From contig MEDY01000119.1 of the NCBI GenBank assembly GCA_001724265.1, positions 1-64,000 on the forward strand: 64,000 nt of DNA, given 5' to 3'. The notes below the pieces were generated by a model. It made no database searches. It saw only the letters and a program-made list of their open reading frames with translations, and was not told the DNA's origin. Position 1 is the stretch's first letter. The number at the start of each line of letters is the position of its first letter. Origin of the DNA: Rhizaria sp. SCN 62-66 (Eukaryota > Rhizaria, unplaced). A program made the position numbers and the translations under genes. Positions 21,823 to 31,903 of this stretch are shown here, piece by piece.

Positions 21823-21860
21823 AAGTAGCCATGGTGACTTAAAAGTAGCCATGGTGACTT
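21823..21860 (+). repeat. 18-bp direct repeat pair
   Basis: AAGTAGCCATGGTGACTT occurs at 21823-21840 and again at 21843-21860. The copies are identical and separated by two A. Confidence 0.95.
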
Positions 21861-22225
21861 TATCGTCAACTCAGATTTGGGCGGCGTTCGCAGCCAAAAC
21901 GTCAAGCTGAGCACCGGCGAGGCGAGAGTGGCTAAAAACTTTGCTGTCTATCATTTTGCGACAACATACTAAATACCAGGTGAGCCATTGTTTTGATGCT
22001 AACGATGTTTTACGATGTAAATCCATGAACCAGCATGATCAGCAGCTGCACGTACTCGCTTTCAACAAATTTTCCCAGGACGCTCTTGCAACCCCTACAA
22101 ACGTGTTTGCTAGCGCAGTAAGATGTGAGAGCATGTACATATGAAGTGCGAAGTAACAAGTAAAGCTTAAATATGATAAGCACTTTACAGTGAAAATAAA
22201 CAGGAATTTGCCCAAAAAAAGGCAG

Positions 22226-25200
22226 TCAATTGAGGGGGAATGCGATCTTATAAAGCCTCCGTGCATGTGATAACAGCCACTGAACTCGAGACCTTCCACT
22301 GGCAGGCTCGCTTGGAGATGTCACGTAAAGCGACAGCGGGATGTTAATGCACATCATAATGAAGAGTGTAGAGACAGCAATTAAAGGTGACGGGTTAAGA
22401 ACGCTGTGTAACCACAACCGGGGACTCATATAAGACCATATAGCAGTCACGTGTTTGACGAACTCTTCAGCAGCGGTGCCCCGATCCCGCACAAATACAA
22501 GGTCAACAATATGATCGCGACTGGACGCCAACACCACCACCATGCCCGCCCAGTCGCCTCGCAGCAGATGGCCCAATAGCTTCAAGAAGAATAAAGCGAC
22601 GGATGCACCCAGATGTAGCGGCCACGCACACGGTTTGTAGATGGAACTGAGTTGGAGCAACTGAGGGATTGGCGCCGCGCCTTCAAGTGCAGTTGCAAGC
22701 GCGCCGCGCAGCGACAAAGTTGCGAGCAAGACCCAGACCGAAAGGACAAACGAGCCCACGTCGCGACACTCGGCGGCTCCTTGCATCGTGGCCCGGCGCA
22801 GCCACTGCCCCTGAGGCGTCTGCCCGACGAACATCAGCACGAACGCGATTAACGCCGTCGCCGCGCTCACGGCCAGCGTGGGCACCAGCGCGGCCGTGAC
22901 TGAGAGCGACGCCCAGCCCAACACCTTGGCGTGCAGGAGCAGCAGCGACGCGCCAATCGACACCAGCATAAACCACACGTTGTAGGCTTCTGTGACAAAG
23001 AGGCAGCTCGTGTCCGGTTCACCGACGCGCTTCCCAGGCGCCAGGGCTTCACGCCCGGCCAGCAGGCCCAGCGACATGTAGGCCACGGCGAAGACGCGCG
23101 CAGGCGTTGGGGTGAGGTGCCCCGACGCCAGCATGAGCTGCCCAAGCGCGACTGCACAGTATACCGTGGTCAGCAGCGATATGAGCAAGTGCCGCGCGTC
23201 AGGCTGCAGGTTGGCATAGAGTGTGAGTGTCAACGGCCCCATCAGCGGCCGCGCACGCTCGGTTGCCAGCGCGTGCAGAGCCGCCACGCGCACAGGCGCA
23301 AGTGCCGCCGCGAGTGTAGGCGTCCTCACGTGCGCAGTGTTGGCGTCCAGCGCGCTCGCCCCGGGCGGACCCAGGTGCGCGAGCAGCGCGGCCTCGTCCG
23401 CCGGCGCAACCATTGCGCGCCGCAGCGCGTAGACGCCTAAGTACATGGCGGGAGCCACGACGCCCACCACCGCCGCCGCGGCCGCAGCAGCCCACACGAG
23501 AGGCCACGGGAGAAAGTTCATAAGCGCACCTATGGCCGGAACAAAAACCATAAACTGAACGGGCCTCTCAAACGTATGCAGAAGCCATCGCTCGGGGTCA
23601 AAGCGCGGGTTGCTAAGCGCGTCACATGAGGTAAAAAGACTGGATACGCGCGAGAGCGCGCGCCGCGGGCCAAACACCGCCGCGCCAGGCATGACGTACG
23701 TGACCATGGCCTCCACGCCACCAGGCGCGAATTCAGCGCCGCCCGCGCCGGCGCGCGCCTGCACCTGCAGCTGCACCGCGCGGCGGGTCGCCTCGTCGGT
23801 CTCGGCGGCGCCTGTGACCGCGCGCGCAACGATGAACGGCGCGGCCGCACAAGCCAGCGGGCCACGTCCGCCGCCGCCGCCGCCGCGTGTGGTGCAGGGC
23901 ACGACCGTGGTCACGCGCGTCTCTAGGTGCGGCAGCCGGGGCACCCACAGCAGCGGCGCTGCGGCCGCGCCCACGCAGGCAGCGGACCTCAGCTCCAGCC
24001 CGCGCTGCGGCAACTGCGCCGCCGCCGCGCTGTTAGCCGCGCGGTCCGCGTCGTCACTGTGAGAGTCCAGCGCCGACGCCGACGCTGGCGCAGACACAGG
24101 CACAGGCGCAACCGCGCGCGCGTCAAGCGCGGCGTGCAGGCCGGACGGGCCCGCGCACGCGGCGAGCACCGGCCACGGCGCCGTACCCGGGCAGCCCAGC
24201 GGGCCCAGGCCCGGGCCCGCGGCCGCGGCGGCGGACGCTGCGGCGTCCTGAAGCGAGCGCGCAGCGGCCGCCACCGCCCGCGCGAGCGCAGCGCGGCGCC
24301 TCGCAGCAGCGCGGCGCGCGGCGGCTGGGGACAATGGGCGTCCCTTTGGCCTGGCGTAGGCAGCGTACACGTCATCGCTGTTGCTATCATCACTGCTGCT
24401 ATCATCGCTGCTGTTCGAGTCCGAGCCGTGGTCATCGCCGTCGCCGTCGCCGTCGCTGCCACGTTCGTCGTCGCTGGGGCCGTTGCGGTTGCTGCGACTG
24501 GGACTGTCGCTGCTGTCATTATCATCCCCGCTGCCGCTAGCGCCACTGCTTCCTCTGCTGGTGCTGTCGCCGCCGCTGCTGCTGGCCGCAAGCTCGTCGG
24601 CCTGCAGCAGCACGCCGCGCGTCTGGGCGGCGCGACCGAGCGTCACGCGCCCGTCCAGCACGCTCACCCAAGGCTGCCACAGCGCGGCCGCGGCGTCGCG
24701 CGCCGCCGCCCCGCGCAGCCGCTCCAGCGCGCACAACCGCTCCTGCGGCGGGCCTGCGCCCCACAGCCGCGCGGCCGCGCTGCTCGCGCCCGCGCCCGCG
24801 CCAGTGCCCGTGCCGGGGGTTGTCGCGGCGGCGACGGCTGCGCAGACCCAGGCCGGCAGCGCGACCTCCGCGCCATCATCACTGCTGCTGCTGCTGCTGC
24901 TGTCTTCGGAATCGTAGCCGTCGTCGTCGTCGTCGTCGTCGTCATCGTCGTCGTCGTCGTCATCATCATCGTCGTCGTCGTTTTCCGGCCGGGGCACAAG
25001 CCCCAGTCCCTCCTCCTCCTCACCCTGCAGGTTTGGCGGCGCCGGCCCCAGCTGCAAGTGCCGGCGCGCCGCGACGGCGGCCTCGCGCTGCGCCACGCGC
25101 CGCAGCGCCTCCCAGCGCCACTCTCGGAAGCGCACGATGGACCGCTCGCGCCGCAGCCGCGCAAGCCGCCGCTGCTGCGCGCACAGTAAAAGGGGAAGCA

Positions 25201-28200
25201 CTGCGAGCGCCGCGCTCACTTCCATGTCTTCGAGCTCGCTGCCGCTGCTGCTGGCGCGGCTGCAGTCTGAGTCGGCAGTCCTGCCACCAGGCCGGCTGCC
25301 GCTGAGGCGGGCGCCCCTCGCTCCGCCCGCTCGGGCCGCAGCTCCTGCGGCCTCGCCTTCGCTGCTCTCGCCGCTGCTGCTGCTGCTGCTGTTGCTGCTG
25401 CTACTGTTGCTGCTGCTGCTTCTGCTGTCCTCGTCACTGCCACCGCCACTGCCGCTGCCGCTATCGGCGCTGTCAGTGCTGCTGACGCGGGCGGGCCTGC
25501 GGGTCACCGCGCGCGCGAGGTAGTGGCGCGCCGTCGCCGGCCGCGGTGCCCTCACGAGCCCTGCGTCCACAGCGCGCGCCAGGAGCGGCGGCGCCGGCGC
25601 CGGCAAAGGAACACCTGCATGCGCGGGCGCAAGAGCCGGCGCGAGCGCGTGGGGCGCGACGTCGGCAAACAGCGTCTCCAGCACGCCGGGCAGCGACGGC
25701 GCGGCGTGGATGTAGCGCCGCTGGCCCGCGCGCGCGGCGCTGTGACGCAGCCCCCAACGGTCGTCGCCGCGCCGCGCCCGCCGCGCCGCGCGCGCCCGCC
25801 GCGCCGCAGCTCGCTGTCGCGCTGAGCCAATCAGAGCGCGACCGTGAGTGTCATCATCATCGTCGTCATCATCATCATCGTCGTCGTCGTCGTCGGTGCT
25901 TTCATCATCGTCGCTATTCTCCCCGTCGCTGCCACTGTCACGATCGATGCCATTGCCGACGTCATCGCCACTACCACTACTACTGCTGCTGCTGCTGCTG
26001 CTGTCAGTGTCGCTCGAATTTCCGGCAAGCCTTTGACCATCATCATCATCGTCATCGTCATCATCATCATCATCGTCATCGTCGTCGTCGTCGTCGTCGC
26101 CGCTCCCTCGCCTGGCGCCATTCGCAGCGTGCAGGTCGAGCGGGCTCTGCTCCTGCAGCAGCGCGCCCAGCGCCGCGGCGGGTGACAGCACCGCATCGCT
26201 CGCAGGCGCGGCCCGCAGGCGCGCCAGCGCGGCGGCCTCGCTCCGCGTCAGCAGCGACCGGCCCCGCGGCGCTGCCTTGCTGTCGCCGTCGCCGTCGCCG
26301 CCGTCGGCGTCAGCGTAAGGGTCCGCGTCCGCGTCTGCGTCACCATCGCGGGCGCTCTGGCTTCCATCTCGCTCAACGCGGCCAGCAGTCGCGTTGCGCG
26401 TGTCTCCAGTAGGTGCGTCTCCAGCAACGGAAGCAGCAGCAGCAGTCGCAGAAAAGAGAGGAAGGTAAAGCTCCGCCGCGCTCGCAGTGACGGTGACGCC
26501 GCCGCCCATCGCCTTCGCTCTCCGCGCGCGCGCTGGCGTCCTCCCTTCGGCGCAGCGCCGCAGCAGTGCGCGTTCAAAGTCCTCTTCCAGCGGCGCGCCG
26601 CGCGCAATGGTGGCGAGCTCGGCCGTAGTCATGGCACCGAACCGGATCAGCGGCAGCAGGTCGTGCAGCTCGAGGCGCACCAGCGCGGGGTCCGTGTCGT
26701 CGAGCCCGTACGCGCGTAGGCGGAAGCGGCCCCAGCGCACCACGGCCTGGAACAGCGCGAACTCGCTCCCGCAGTTGAGCTCGCTGGAGCGCAGGAAGCG
26801 CTTCAGCGCGGCGCGCGGCAGCGCCAGGAACAGCGGCTGCGCCATCGCCGTCCCGAAGCAAGCGAGCGCGAACGAGTGGTTGTTCTGCAGCGCAGCGCGG
26901 ACAGCAGCGGCCTCCGCAGCCGAGTGCGGGCACTCAAAAGCCAGCTCACAGGTCTCGTGCTGGGTCTCGCGCCAAGTGGCCCAGTCGAGCGCTCTCCGCA
27001 TAAGCCGCACTAGCCGCTTCAGGTGCCGGCCCCCACCTGGCGCGGCGCTAAAGTTACCGCCGTCGCCGTCGTCATCGTCGTCGTCGTCATCGTCGTCGTC
27101 GTCATCGTCATCGCTGTCGCTGACGAGTCGAGTGCGGGCGTCGCGGTGGATTTGGCGCGTGTAGGGACTGTGGCGCAGCGCGGGCAGCGTCAGCGCAGGG
27201 AACGACCGCGGTGGCCGCAGGGCTGCCAAGACGGCCCTCGTCGCGTCCGCCGCGGCGACAAGCGACTCTGCGGTCGCTAGCGCCTCTGCAGTCGACTGCA
27301 CCTCCGCGAGCTGCGTGTCTGGGGTCAACTGCGCGGCCCTGGCGCGCAACGCAGAGGCTCTTCTGATAAGGCTGGCAGGGGCGGCGACAGCTGTGTCATC
27401 GCCGCTTCCAGAGTCAGAGTTAGCTTCAGAGTCAGAGTCACCGTCGTCGCTGTCGTCGCCGTCGTCGCTGTCAGCGCGGCTGTCCGAGTCAGCGTCAGCG
27501 TCGACCTCGGTCACGGCGGCCACGGCCACGGCGGCCGCGGCGGCCGGATCCAGTGAGCCAACCAGCGCGGCCAACACGACGTCAGCCCCGCGGCCCACCG
27601 CCGTCGCCGCCGCGATCTCCGCTGCCGCCGAGGACGCGGCGGGCGCAGGGTCTCGCAGCGCGGGCGCGTACAGGTCCCGGTCGTAGTCGTCGCAGCGTGT
27701 ACAGACGCTGCAGCCCTTTTCGTTGTTGACATCGGCAACGCAAAAGCAGCCCTTGGCCGCGCCCACGCGCGCGCTGCACACGGGACACGAGCCGCACGCG
27801 TAGAGCCGCGCGCGGCGCGCCGGCGGCGGCTGCTCGCCTCGCGCGGCGGCCTCCGCAGCCGCGGCCGCCCATGTCACGGGCCGCCGCGCCGGGTTGGGGG
27901 CCATTGCCGGCGCGGGGCCGACAAACGCGGGGGCAATAAGCGCGGCGACCGGTACTGCGGCGGGACACGCGCTGCCGGCGTCGCTGCTGCAGCTGCAGCG
28001 ATGGAAACTGTCCGACGCAGCAGCAAGCGTGGAGTCGTCGTCGTCGCCGCTGTCCTCGTCACTGCCGCTGTCACTGTTGGCGTCGCTGTCGTCACTGTAG
28101 TCGTCGCTGTCGTCGTCGCCGTCAGTGTCGCTGTCGGAGACCAGGGCGAGCAGCAGCAGCGGGGCCGGGGGGCCCAGCGCCGGCGCCACGAGCGCGGCGA

Positions 28201-28762
28201 GAGGCGCCGCGGGGCCGGGCAACCCCAGCTGTGGCAGCCGCGCCTCCGCCTCTGCCTCAGCCTCAGCATACGCTGCAGTCGCACTTGGGTTTGCGTTCAT
28301 CTTGACGTTGGCATTGGCCGCAGAACCAAGACCGAGACCGAGCCTGAGCGCCAGCGCCGGCAAGAACCCCAGGCCGGAAGCCAGGGCGCTCGCTGCGCAC
28401 CGCACAATCCCCAGCGCGCCCCCGCCGTCGCCGTCTTTGACGACGCTGCCGTTGGAGCCGGGGCCAGGGCCGGGGCGGGGGCTCGCGAGAGCGCCGGCTG
28501 GGGCGCCGGCGGGAGCGACAAAATCGAGCAGCACGGTGTCGGGGTGCAGCGCCAGCAGCCGCAGCGCGCGGAGGGCCGCGGCAGGCAGCGCCGCATCGGT
28601 CAGCGCGCGCAGGTAGAGAGACAGCGCTAGCCCGCCGCGGGCGCTAGCGGCGCGCGCGGGCGCGAACGGCGCCGGCAGCAGCTGCGCGGGCAAAGGGGCG
28701 GGAGCTGTCGCCGGAGCGGGTCCGGCCGAGAGGAAGACGCGGGCGAGCTCGCTGTCGCTCAT
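22226..28762 (-). CDS. BACK-domain protein fused to a C-terminal multi-pass membrane domain
   Basis: A single-exon frame of 2,178 aa, from ATG 28762 (MSDSELARVFLSAG) to TGA 22226. The N-terminal part is Ala/Pro-rich and contains a Cys-rich cluster (CGSCPVCSARVG, then CFC and CSVCTRC; residues about 320-360) that may bind zinc. A BACK domain lies at residues about 600-720 (FLALPRAALKRFLRSSELNC, FALFQAVVRWGRFR, LHDLLPLIRFGAMTTAEL), normally found next to BTB domains in Cullin-3 adaptors. I cannot see an obvious BTB domain before it. The middle has several poly-Asp tracts (near 27060, 26060, 25870 and 24930), Ser runs and Arg/Ala coiled segments. The last ~470 residues hold roughly nine hydrophobic helices (for example AYNVWFMLVSIGASLLLLHA and LGASVALFFLKLLGHLL). 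There is no stop between the parts, so the fusion appears genuine. Function unknown. Confidence 0.6.
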   Translation of the reverse strand: MSDSELARVFLSAGPAPATAPAPLPAQLLPAPFAPARAASARGGLALSLYLRALTDAALPAAALRALRLLALHPDTVLLDFVAPAGAPAGALASPRPGPGPGSNGSVVKDGDGGGALGIVRCAASALASGLGFLPALALRLGLGLGSAANANVKMNANPSATAAYAEAEAEAEARLPQLGLPGPAAPLAALVAPALGPPAPLLLLALVSDSDTDGDDDSDDYSDDSDANSDSGSDEDSGDDDDSTLAAASDSFHRCSCSSDAGSACPAAVPVAALIAPAFVGPAPAMAPNPARRPVTWAAAAAEAAARGEQPPPARRARLYACGSCPVCSARVGAAKGCFCVADVNNEKGCSVCTRCDDYDRDLYAPALRDPAPAASSAAAEIAAATAVGRGADVVLAALVGSLDPAAAAAVAVAAVTEVDADADSDSRADSDDGDDSDDGDSDSEANSDSGSGDDTAVAAPASLIRRASALRARAAQLTPDTQLAEVQSTAEALATAESLVAAADATRAVLAALRPPRSFPALTLPALRHSPYTRQIHRDARTRLVSDSDDDDDDDDDDDDDDDGDGGNFSAAPGGGRHLKRLVRLMRRALDWATWRETQHETCELAFECPHSAAEAAAVRAALQNNHSFALACFGTAMAQPLFLALPRAALKRFLRSSELNCGSEFALFQAVVRWGRFRLRAYGLDDTDPALVRLELHDLLPLIRFGAMTTAELATIARGAPLEEDFERALLRRCAEGRTPARARRAKAMGGGVTVTASAAELYLPLFSATAAAASVAGDAPTGDTRNATAGRVERDGSQSARDGDADADADPYADADGGDGDGDSKAAPRGRSLLTRSEAAALARLRAAPASDAVLSPAAALGALLQEQSPLDLHAANGARRGSGDDDDDDDDDDDDDDDDDDDDGQRLAGNSSDTDSSSSSSSSSGSGDDVGNGIDRDSGSDGENSDDDESTDDDDDDDDDDDDDDDTHGRALIGSARQRAAARRARAARRARRGDDRWGLRHSAARAGQRRYIHAAPSLPGVLETLFADVAPHALAPALAPAHAGVPLPAPAPPLLARAVDAGLVRAPRPATARHYLARAVTRRPARVSSTDSADSGSGSGGGSDEDSRSSSSNSSSSNSSSSSSGESSEGEAAGAAARAGGARGARLSGSRPGGRTADSDCSRASSSGSELEDMEVSAALAVLPLLLCAQQRRLARLRRERSIVRFREWRWEALRRVAQREAAVAARRHLQLGPAPPNLQGEEEEGLGLVPRPENDDDDDDDDDDDDDDDDDDDDGYDSEDSSSSSSSDDGAEVALPAWVCAAVAAATTPGTGTGAGAGASSAAARLWGAGPPQERLCALERLRGAAARDAAAALWQPWVSVLDGRVTLGRAAQTRGVLLQADELAASSSGGDSTSRGSSGASGSGDDNDSSDSPSRSNRNGPSDDERGSDGDGDGDDHGSDSNSSDDSSSDDSNSDDVYAAYARPKGRPLSPAAARRAAARRRAALARAVAAAARSLQDAAASAAAAAGPGLGPLGCPGTAPWPVLAACAGPSGLHAALDARAVAPVPVSAPASASALDSHSDDADRAANSAAAAQLPQRGLELRSAACVGAAAAPLLWVPRLPHLETRVTTVVPCTTRGGGGGGRGPLACAAAPFIVARAVTGAAETDEATRRAVQLQVQARAGAGGAEFAPGGVEAMVTYVMPGAAVFGPRRALSRVSSLFTSCDALSNPRFDPERWLLHTFERPVQFMVFVPAIGALMNFLPWPLVWAAAAAAAVVGVVAPAMYLGVYALRRAMVAPADEAALLAHLGPPGASALDANTAHVRTPTLAAALAPVRVAALHALATERARPLMGPLTLTLYANLQPDARHLLISLLTTVYCAVALGQLMLASGHLTPTPARVFAVAYMSLGLLAGREALAPGKRVGEPDTSCLFVTEAYNVWFMLVSIGASLLLLHAKVLGWASLSVTAALVPTLAVSAATALIAFVLMFVGQTPQGQWLRRATMQGAAECRDVGSFVLSVWVLLATLSLRGALATALEGAAPIPQLLQLSSIYKPCAWPLHLGASVALFFLKLLGHLLRGDWAGMVVVLASSRDHIVDLVFVRDRGTAAEEFVKHVTAIWSYMSPRLWLHSVLNPSPLIAVSTLFIMMCINIPLSLYVTSPSEPASGRSRVQWLLSHARRLYKIAFPLN

Positions 28763-28924
28763 GTTGTCAACGATATTCGTGTTCGCCACAGCGCTTACGG
28801 TCGCAGCCGTATCGACCCGGTCCTGTCCTCGTCCCCATCTCTGTCCCCCGTGCGCCTGTCCTTTCTTCGGCTTTCGTCGCCACCCACGGCGACCCTGACT
28901 CAGACTCTGCTGCTGTCGCTGCCG

Positions 28925-29581
28925 CTACGCCGCGGCCGCGCGCGTCCAGCGGTAGAGCGTCTCGTATGCGTGGCTGCGCACGTGCGCGGGGTCCGTCAGC
29001 AGCGCGAGCCCCGGCGCGGCGCCCACAGCGGCGCCCGCCGCGCCGCTCTCCGCCCCCGTCGGTGCCGTCTCGGCGGCAAGCGCGCGCACCGTGTTGAGCG
29101 TGGGGCTTGTGGCCGCGCTGGGGAAGGAGAGCCGCATGCACACCTCGGCGGCGTCCGTGCGCCGGCCCGTCTTCGCGTCGCTGCATGACGAGGGCGCAAG
29201 GCCGGGGATGCTGTACAGCGAGTCGGGCTGTATCGTCGACGCCGCAGTGTAGAGCAGCGGCGCCGCAGGGACGAGGTCTGAGGACCAGGAGCCGCGCTCG
29301 GTGGAGGGTGGCGAGCGCGGGGAAGCCGGGAGTGCCACAGCGGCGGTGTCGAACAGTGACGGGGCATCTGACGTGTATGTTGGGTCAGAAGGCCACTCAA
29401 TAGCCTCTATAACCGTAATTTCAGGTTCAAGATGCAGGAGCTCGTCCATGCTGCGAGTTGGGGGTGAGGCAAGGAGGTGCCTGGTCGTCTGAAGATTTAG
29501 TTTTTCGCGATTGTCTGATGTGGAGGCAGAAGTAAGAACGTGAGGATCACAAATTGAGAAGAAAAATGACAAATATTTCAT
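28925..29581 (-). CDS. Short hypothetical protein, 218 aa (or 174 aa from an internal ATG)
   Basis: A frame from ATG 29581 to TAG 28925. The second ATG at 29449 (MDELLHLEPEITVIEAIEWP) lies where GC-rich coding composition begins and directly follows CTCGCAGC, so 174 aa may be the true product. The sequence is acidic at the N-terminus, Ser/Pro-rich in the middle and Ala-rich at the end, with a final helix HAYETLYRWTR. No family is recognised. The stop is TAG, used by no other confidently annotated gene here. The same frame stays open through the 160 bp to the ATG of the BACK-domain gene, so this may instead be that gene's N-terminal part if TAG is read through. Confidence 0.4.
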   Translation of the reverse strand: MKYLSFFFSICDPHVLTSASTSDNREKLNLQTTRHLLASPPTRSMDELLHLEPEITVIEAIEWPSDPTYTSDAPSLFDTAAVALPASPRSPPSTERGSWSSDLVPAAPLLYTAASTIQPDSLYSIPGLAPSSCSDAKTGRRTDAAEVCMRLSFPSAATSPTLNTVRALAAETAPTGAESGAAGAAVGAAPGLALLTDPAHVRSHAYETLYRWTRAAAA

Positions 29582-29929
29582 AAAAATTCGGCGTTAACAT
29601 CACTAACACGATTCTACGATCATTTCGGTGCAAGAAATGAACTTGAAAGTTGCGCGATTGATACGTCACCCTCCTGTCACTAGTCAACAAAAGCCATTTG
29701 TGGTGACACCGGGGTCTTTGGGTTATTTTCATTGATATAACGGACAGTTTGTATTTGTACAGCGGTTTAAGACGCATTTGAAAGTTTCATCAATAGATCT
29801 ATATAACTTCACACAATAGACACGAATCGCGCCTGTACACTGGCCCGCATCCCACAAACACTCCACACATCAATGTCACTCTCGACGATACGATATTCGT
29901 AACAACAGGGAGTCCAGACACAGTTGCCC
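29582..29929. other. AT-rich intergenic region, both flanking genes leftward
   Basis: About 350 bp between the 3' end of PIG-U and the start of the short hypothetical gene. It must hold the latter's promoter. No ORF or RNA is seen. Confidence 0.5.
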
Positions 29930-31903
29930 TCATTTCCCCTCGCCCTCGGCCTTACCCCTACCCTTACCCTTGCCCACGTCCGTAGCCTGCTCGGCCGCGG
30001 CGGCGGCGTTGACGAGCGCGACGGCGCCGGGCGGAATGGACTGGAGCCTGCGCACGGCGCTCACCTGCTCGATCACGAACAGCGCCGTCACGAAGCTGAA
30101 GAGCACCGTCTGGAAGAAGAAGAAGTTGGCGTTGCCGGCCGCGCGCTCGGTCCAGAGCGACCACATAAAGGCGCCGACGCAGGCGCTTTGCGCGAGCGCG
30201 AAGAGCAGCGCGTGCGGGCGCCGCGCGCGGTGGGCGAGCAGCGGCAGATGCACCACCGCGCCGCAGAGCGCCACGGCCGTGTCCACCACCGTCGGGTACG
30301 GCTTGAACAGTGACGCCGCGGCGGCCGACGCCCAGAGCGCGAAGAGTGGCCAGCGTGGGAGGCGCGCGGCGAGCATGGCGGCGTAGACGGCAGCGTGGCC
30401 GTGGAACACGGCCGTAAAGAAGCCGCGGAAGCGCGGGAAGACCTGCAGTGCGAAGTACCACCACAGCCCAATCGAGGGCGTGGCGTCGCCAGCCACCAGC
30501 AGCGCGCCCCAGGCGCCGTCAGCCCAGCCCAGCCGCTGCAGCAGCCAGCGTGCGGCCGTCAGCCAGAGCGGCTCGCCGGGCGCGGGCGCGGGCAGCGCGG
30601 CCGCTGCGGCCGCCACGGGCGTCGTCAGTGCGCAGCACAACAGCGCACCCAGCGCGAGCGCGGCGCAGTAGACGGCCGCGAAAGCCAGGACCGCGGCGCG
30701 GGCGCGCGCGCGCGCGAGCGCGGCGGAGTCTGCGGCGGCGGCGCGGCGCAGCGGGGCGGCGGCGGCGAGCGCGCGGGCAACGAGCGCGAGCGCGGGCGCA
30801 GCGACCCACAGCGAGGGCTCCAGCAGCGTCGTGAGCGCGGCGAGCAGAGCGGCGACGCGCGGTCGCGCGCGTGAGGCGGCAAGCGCGGCGAGAGCGAGCA
30901 GCGCGTGGGGGACCACCGCCGTGGACACGGCCGCGGCGGCCAGCACCGAGAAGGGGTTCAGCAGCGGCAGCGCGAACACGAGCGAGGGCAGCCACGGCGG
31001 GGGCGCCACCAGACGCAGCTCCGACTCGGAGTCAACAGAGTCGGCGCCGACGCTCCGAGACTGCGCCGACGCCGCTAAATCGGCTGCAGCACTTGTGCCG
31101 GCCTTGGCGCAAATCGTAGTATCAGGAGCAGTATTGCGCTGGTTGTCGCCATCCCAGTCCTGCGCGCAGGCGGCGAAAGCCCGGACGGAGGCGGGCACCG
31201 GCACCGGCCGCGCGGCGTAGTAGCCCGTGAGCGCCGCCAGCGCGAGCGCGAGCGCCAGCTCGAAGGCGAACACGGTCGCCAGGTAGGGTAGCAGCGGCAG
31301 CGCGGCGCCGGGGCCCGCGAGCGGGACCGTGGGCAGCGTCGCGAGCGCGGGCGCGGGCGCGGCGGCGAGATGCGTGCTCGCGGCGTTGCCGGCCTCGAAG
31401 CGGCGCAGCAGCGTCGAGAGCGCGCGCGCGAAGTGGAAGGGCGCGGCGTACAGCGGTGAGTGGTGCAGCACGCCGCCCGCAAACGGCGAGCCTGCGGCGG
31501 CCGAGCCCGAGAGCGCGGCGGCCGAGGCCGCGTGGAAGCCCTCGTGGAGGCGCGCGACCGCGGTCGTGGGGCCCGCGAGCTCGACGCGGCCGCGCAGCGC
31601 GGCCGACAGCGGCGACAGCAGCAGCGCCACGCGCAGCGCGAGCGCCAGCAGTGACACCAGCAGCACGGTGCGCAGCGGCGGCAGGCTCGCAGTAAGCGGC
31701 GGCAGCGCGCGGAAGTGGGGCGGCGCCGCAGGCACGGGCACCGACACTGCAGCGGCGGGACGCTTCTGTTCAGCAGCGGACGCGGGCGCGGGCGCGGGCG
31801 TGGACGCAGAGACAGACTGTTGCGTAGCGGATGCAGCTGTGGCTGGAGTGGGGTCGACATTGCTGCGACGCATGCGTAGCGTCGCGGCCTCGTCAGAGCT
31901 CAT
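29930..31903 (-). CDS. PIGU: PIG-U / Cdc91 homologue, GPI transamidase subunit
   Basis: A single-exon frame of 657 aa, from ATG 31903 (MSSDEAATLRMRRSNVD) to TGA 29930. After a low-complexity cytosolic N-terminus comes the first membrane helix (TVLLVSLLALALRVALLL). Then comes the luminal loop typical of the family (ARLHEGFHAA, then FAGGVLHHSPLY, matching the 'EG...PY.G...H.PPL' pattern), many hydrophobic helices, and the strongest signature GDATPSIGLWWYFALQVFPR followed by FRGFFTAVFH. KPYPTVVD and a Lys/Gly-rich C-terminus follow. PIG-U is one of five subunits of the ER complex that attaches GPI anchors to proteins. It is longer than human PIG-U (435 aa) through Ala-rich insertions in loops. 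Confidence 0.85.
   Translation of the reverse strand: MSSDEAATLRMRRSNVDPTPATAASATQQSVSASTPAPAPASAAEQKRPAAAVSVPVPAAPPHFRALPPLTASLPPLRTVLLVSLLALALRVALLLSPLSAALRGRVELAGPTTAVARLHEGFHAASAAALSGSAAAGSPFAGGVLHHSPLYAAPFHFARALSTLLRRFEAGNAASTHLAAAPAPALATLPTVPLAGPGAALPLLPYLATVFAFELALALALAALTGYYAARPVPVPASVRAFAACAQDWDGDNQRNTAPDTTICAKAGTSAAADLAASAQSRSVGADSVDSESELRLVAPPPWLPSLVFALPLLNPFSVLAAAAVSTAVVPHALLALAALAASRARPRVAALLAALTTLLEPSLWVAAPALALVARALAAAAPLRRAAAADSAALARARARAAVLAFAAVYCAALALGALLCCALTTPVAAAAAALPAPAPGEPLWLTAARWLLQRLGWADGAWGALLVAGDATPSIGLWWYFALQVFPRFRGFFTAVFHGHAAVYAAMLAARLPRWPLFALWASAAAASLFKPYPTVVDTAVALCGAVVHLPLLAHRARRPHALLFALAQSACVGAFMWSLWTERAAGNANFFFFQTVLFSFVTALFVIEQVSAVRRLQSIPPGAVALVNAAAAAEQATDVGKGKGRGKAEGEGK

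Larger units (their letters stand above)
20975..22225. other. 1.25-kb very AT-rich intergenic island with small tandem duplications
   Basis: The region between the convergent CLPTM1 and BACK-domain genes. From about 21250 to 21680 it is almost entirely A and T with no ORF. Four perfect short duplications are visible: 21012-21037 (13 bp x2), 21115-21140 (13 bp x2), 21769-21792 (12 bp x2) and 21823-21860 (18 bp x2 with a 2-base spacer). No gene is supported. Confidence 0.65.
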
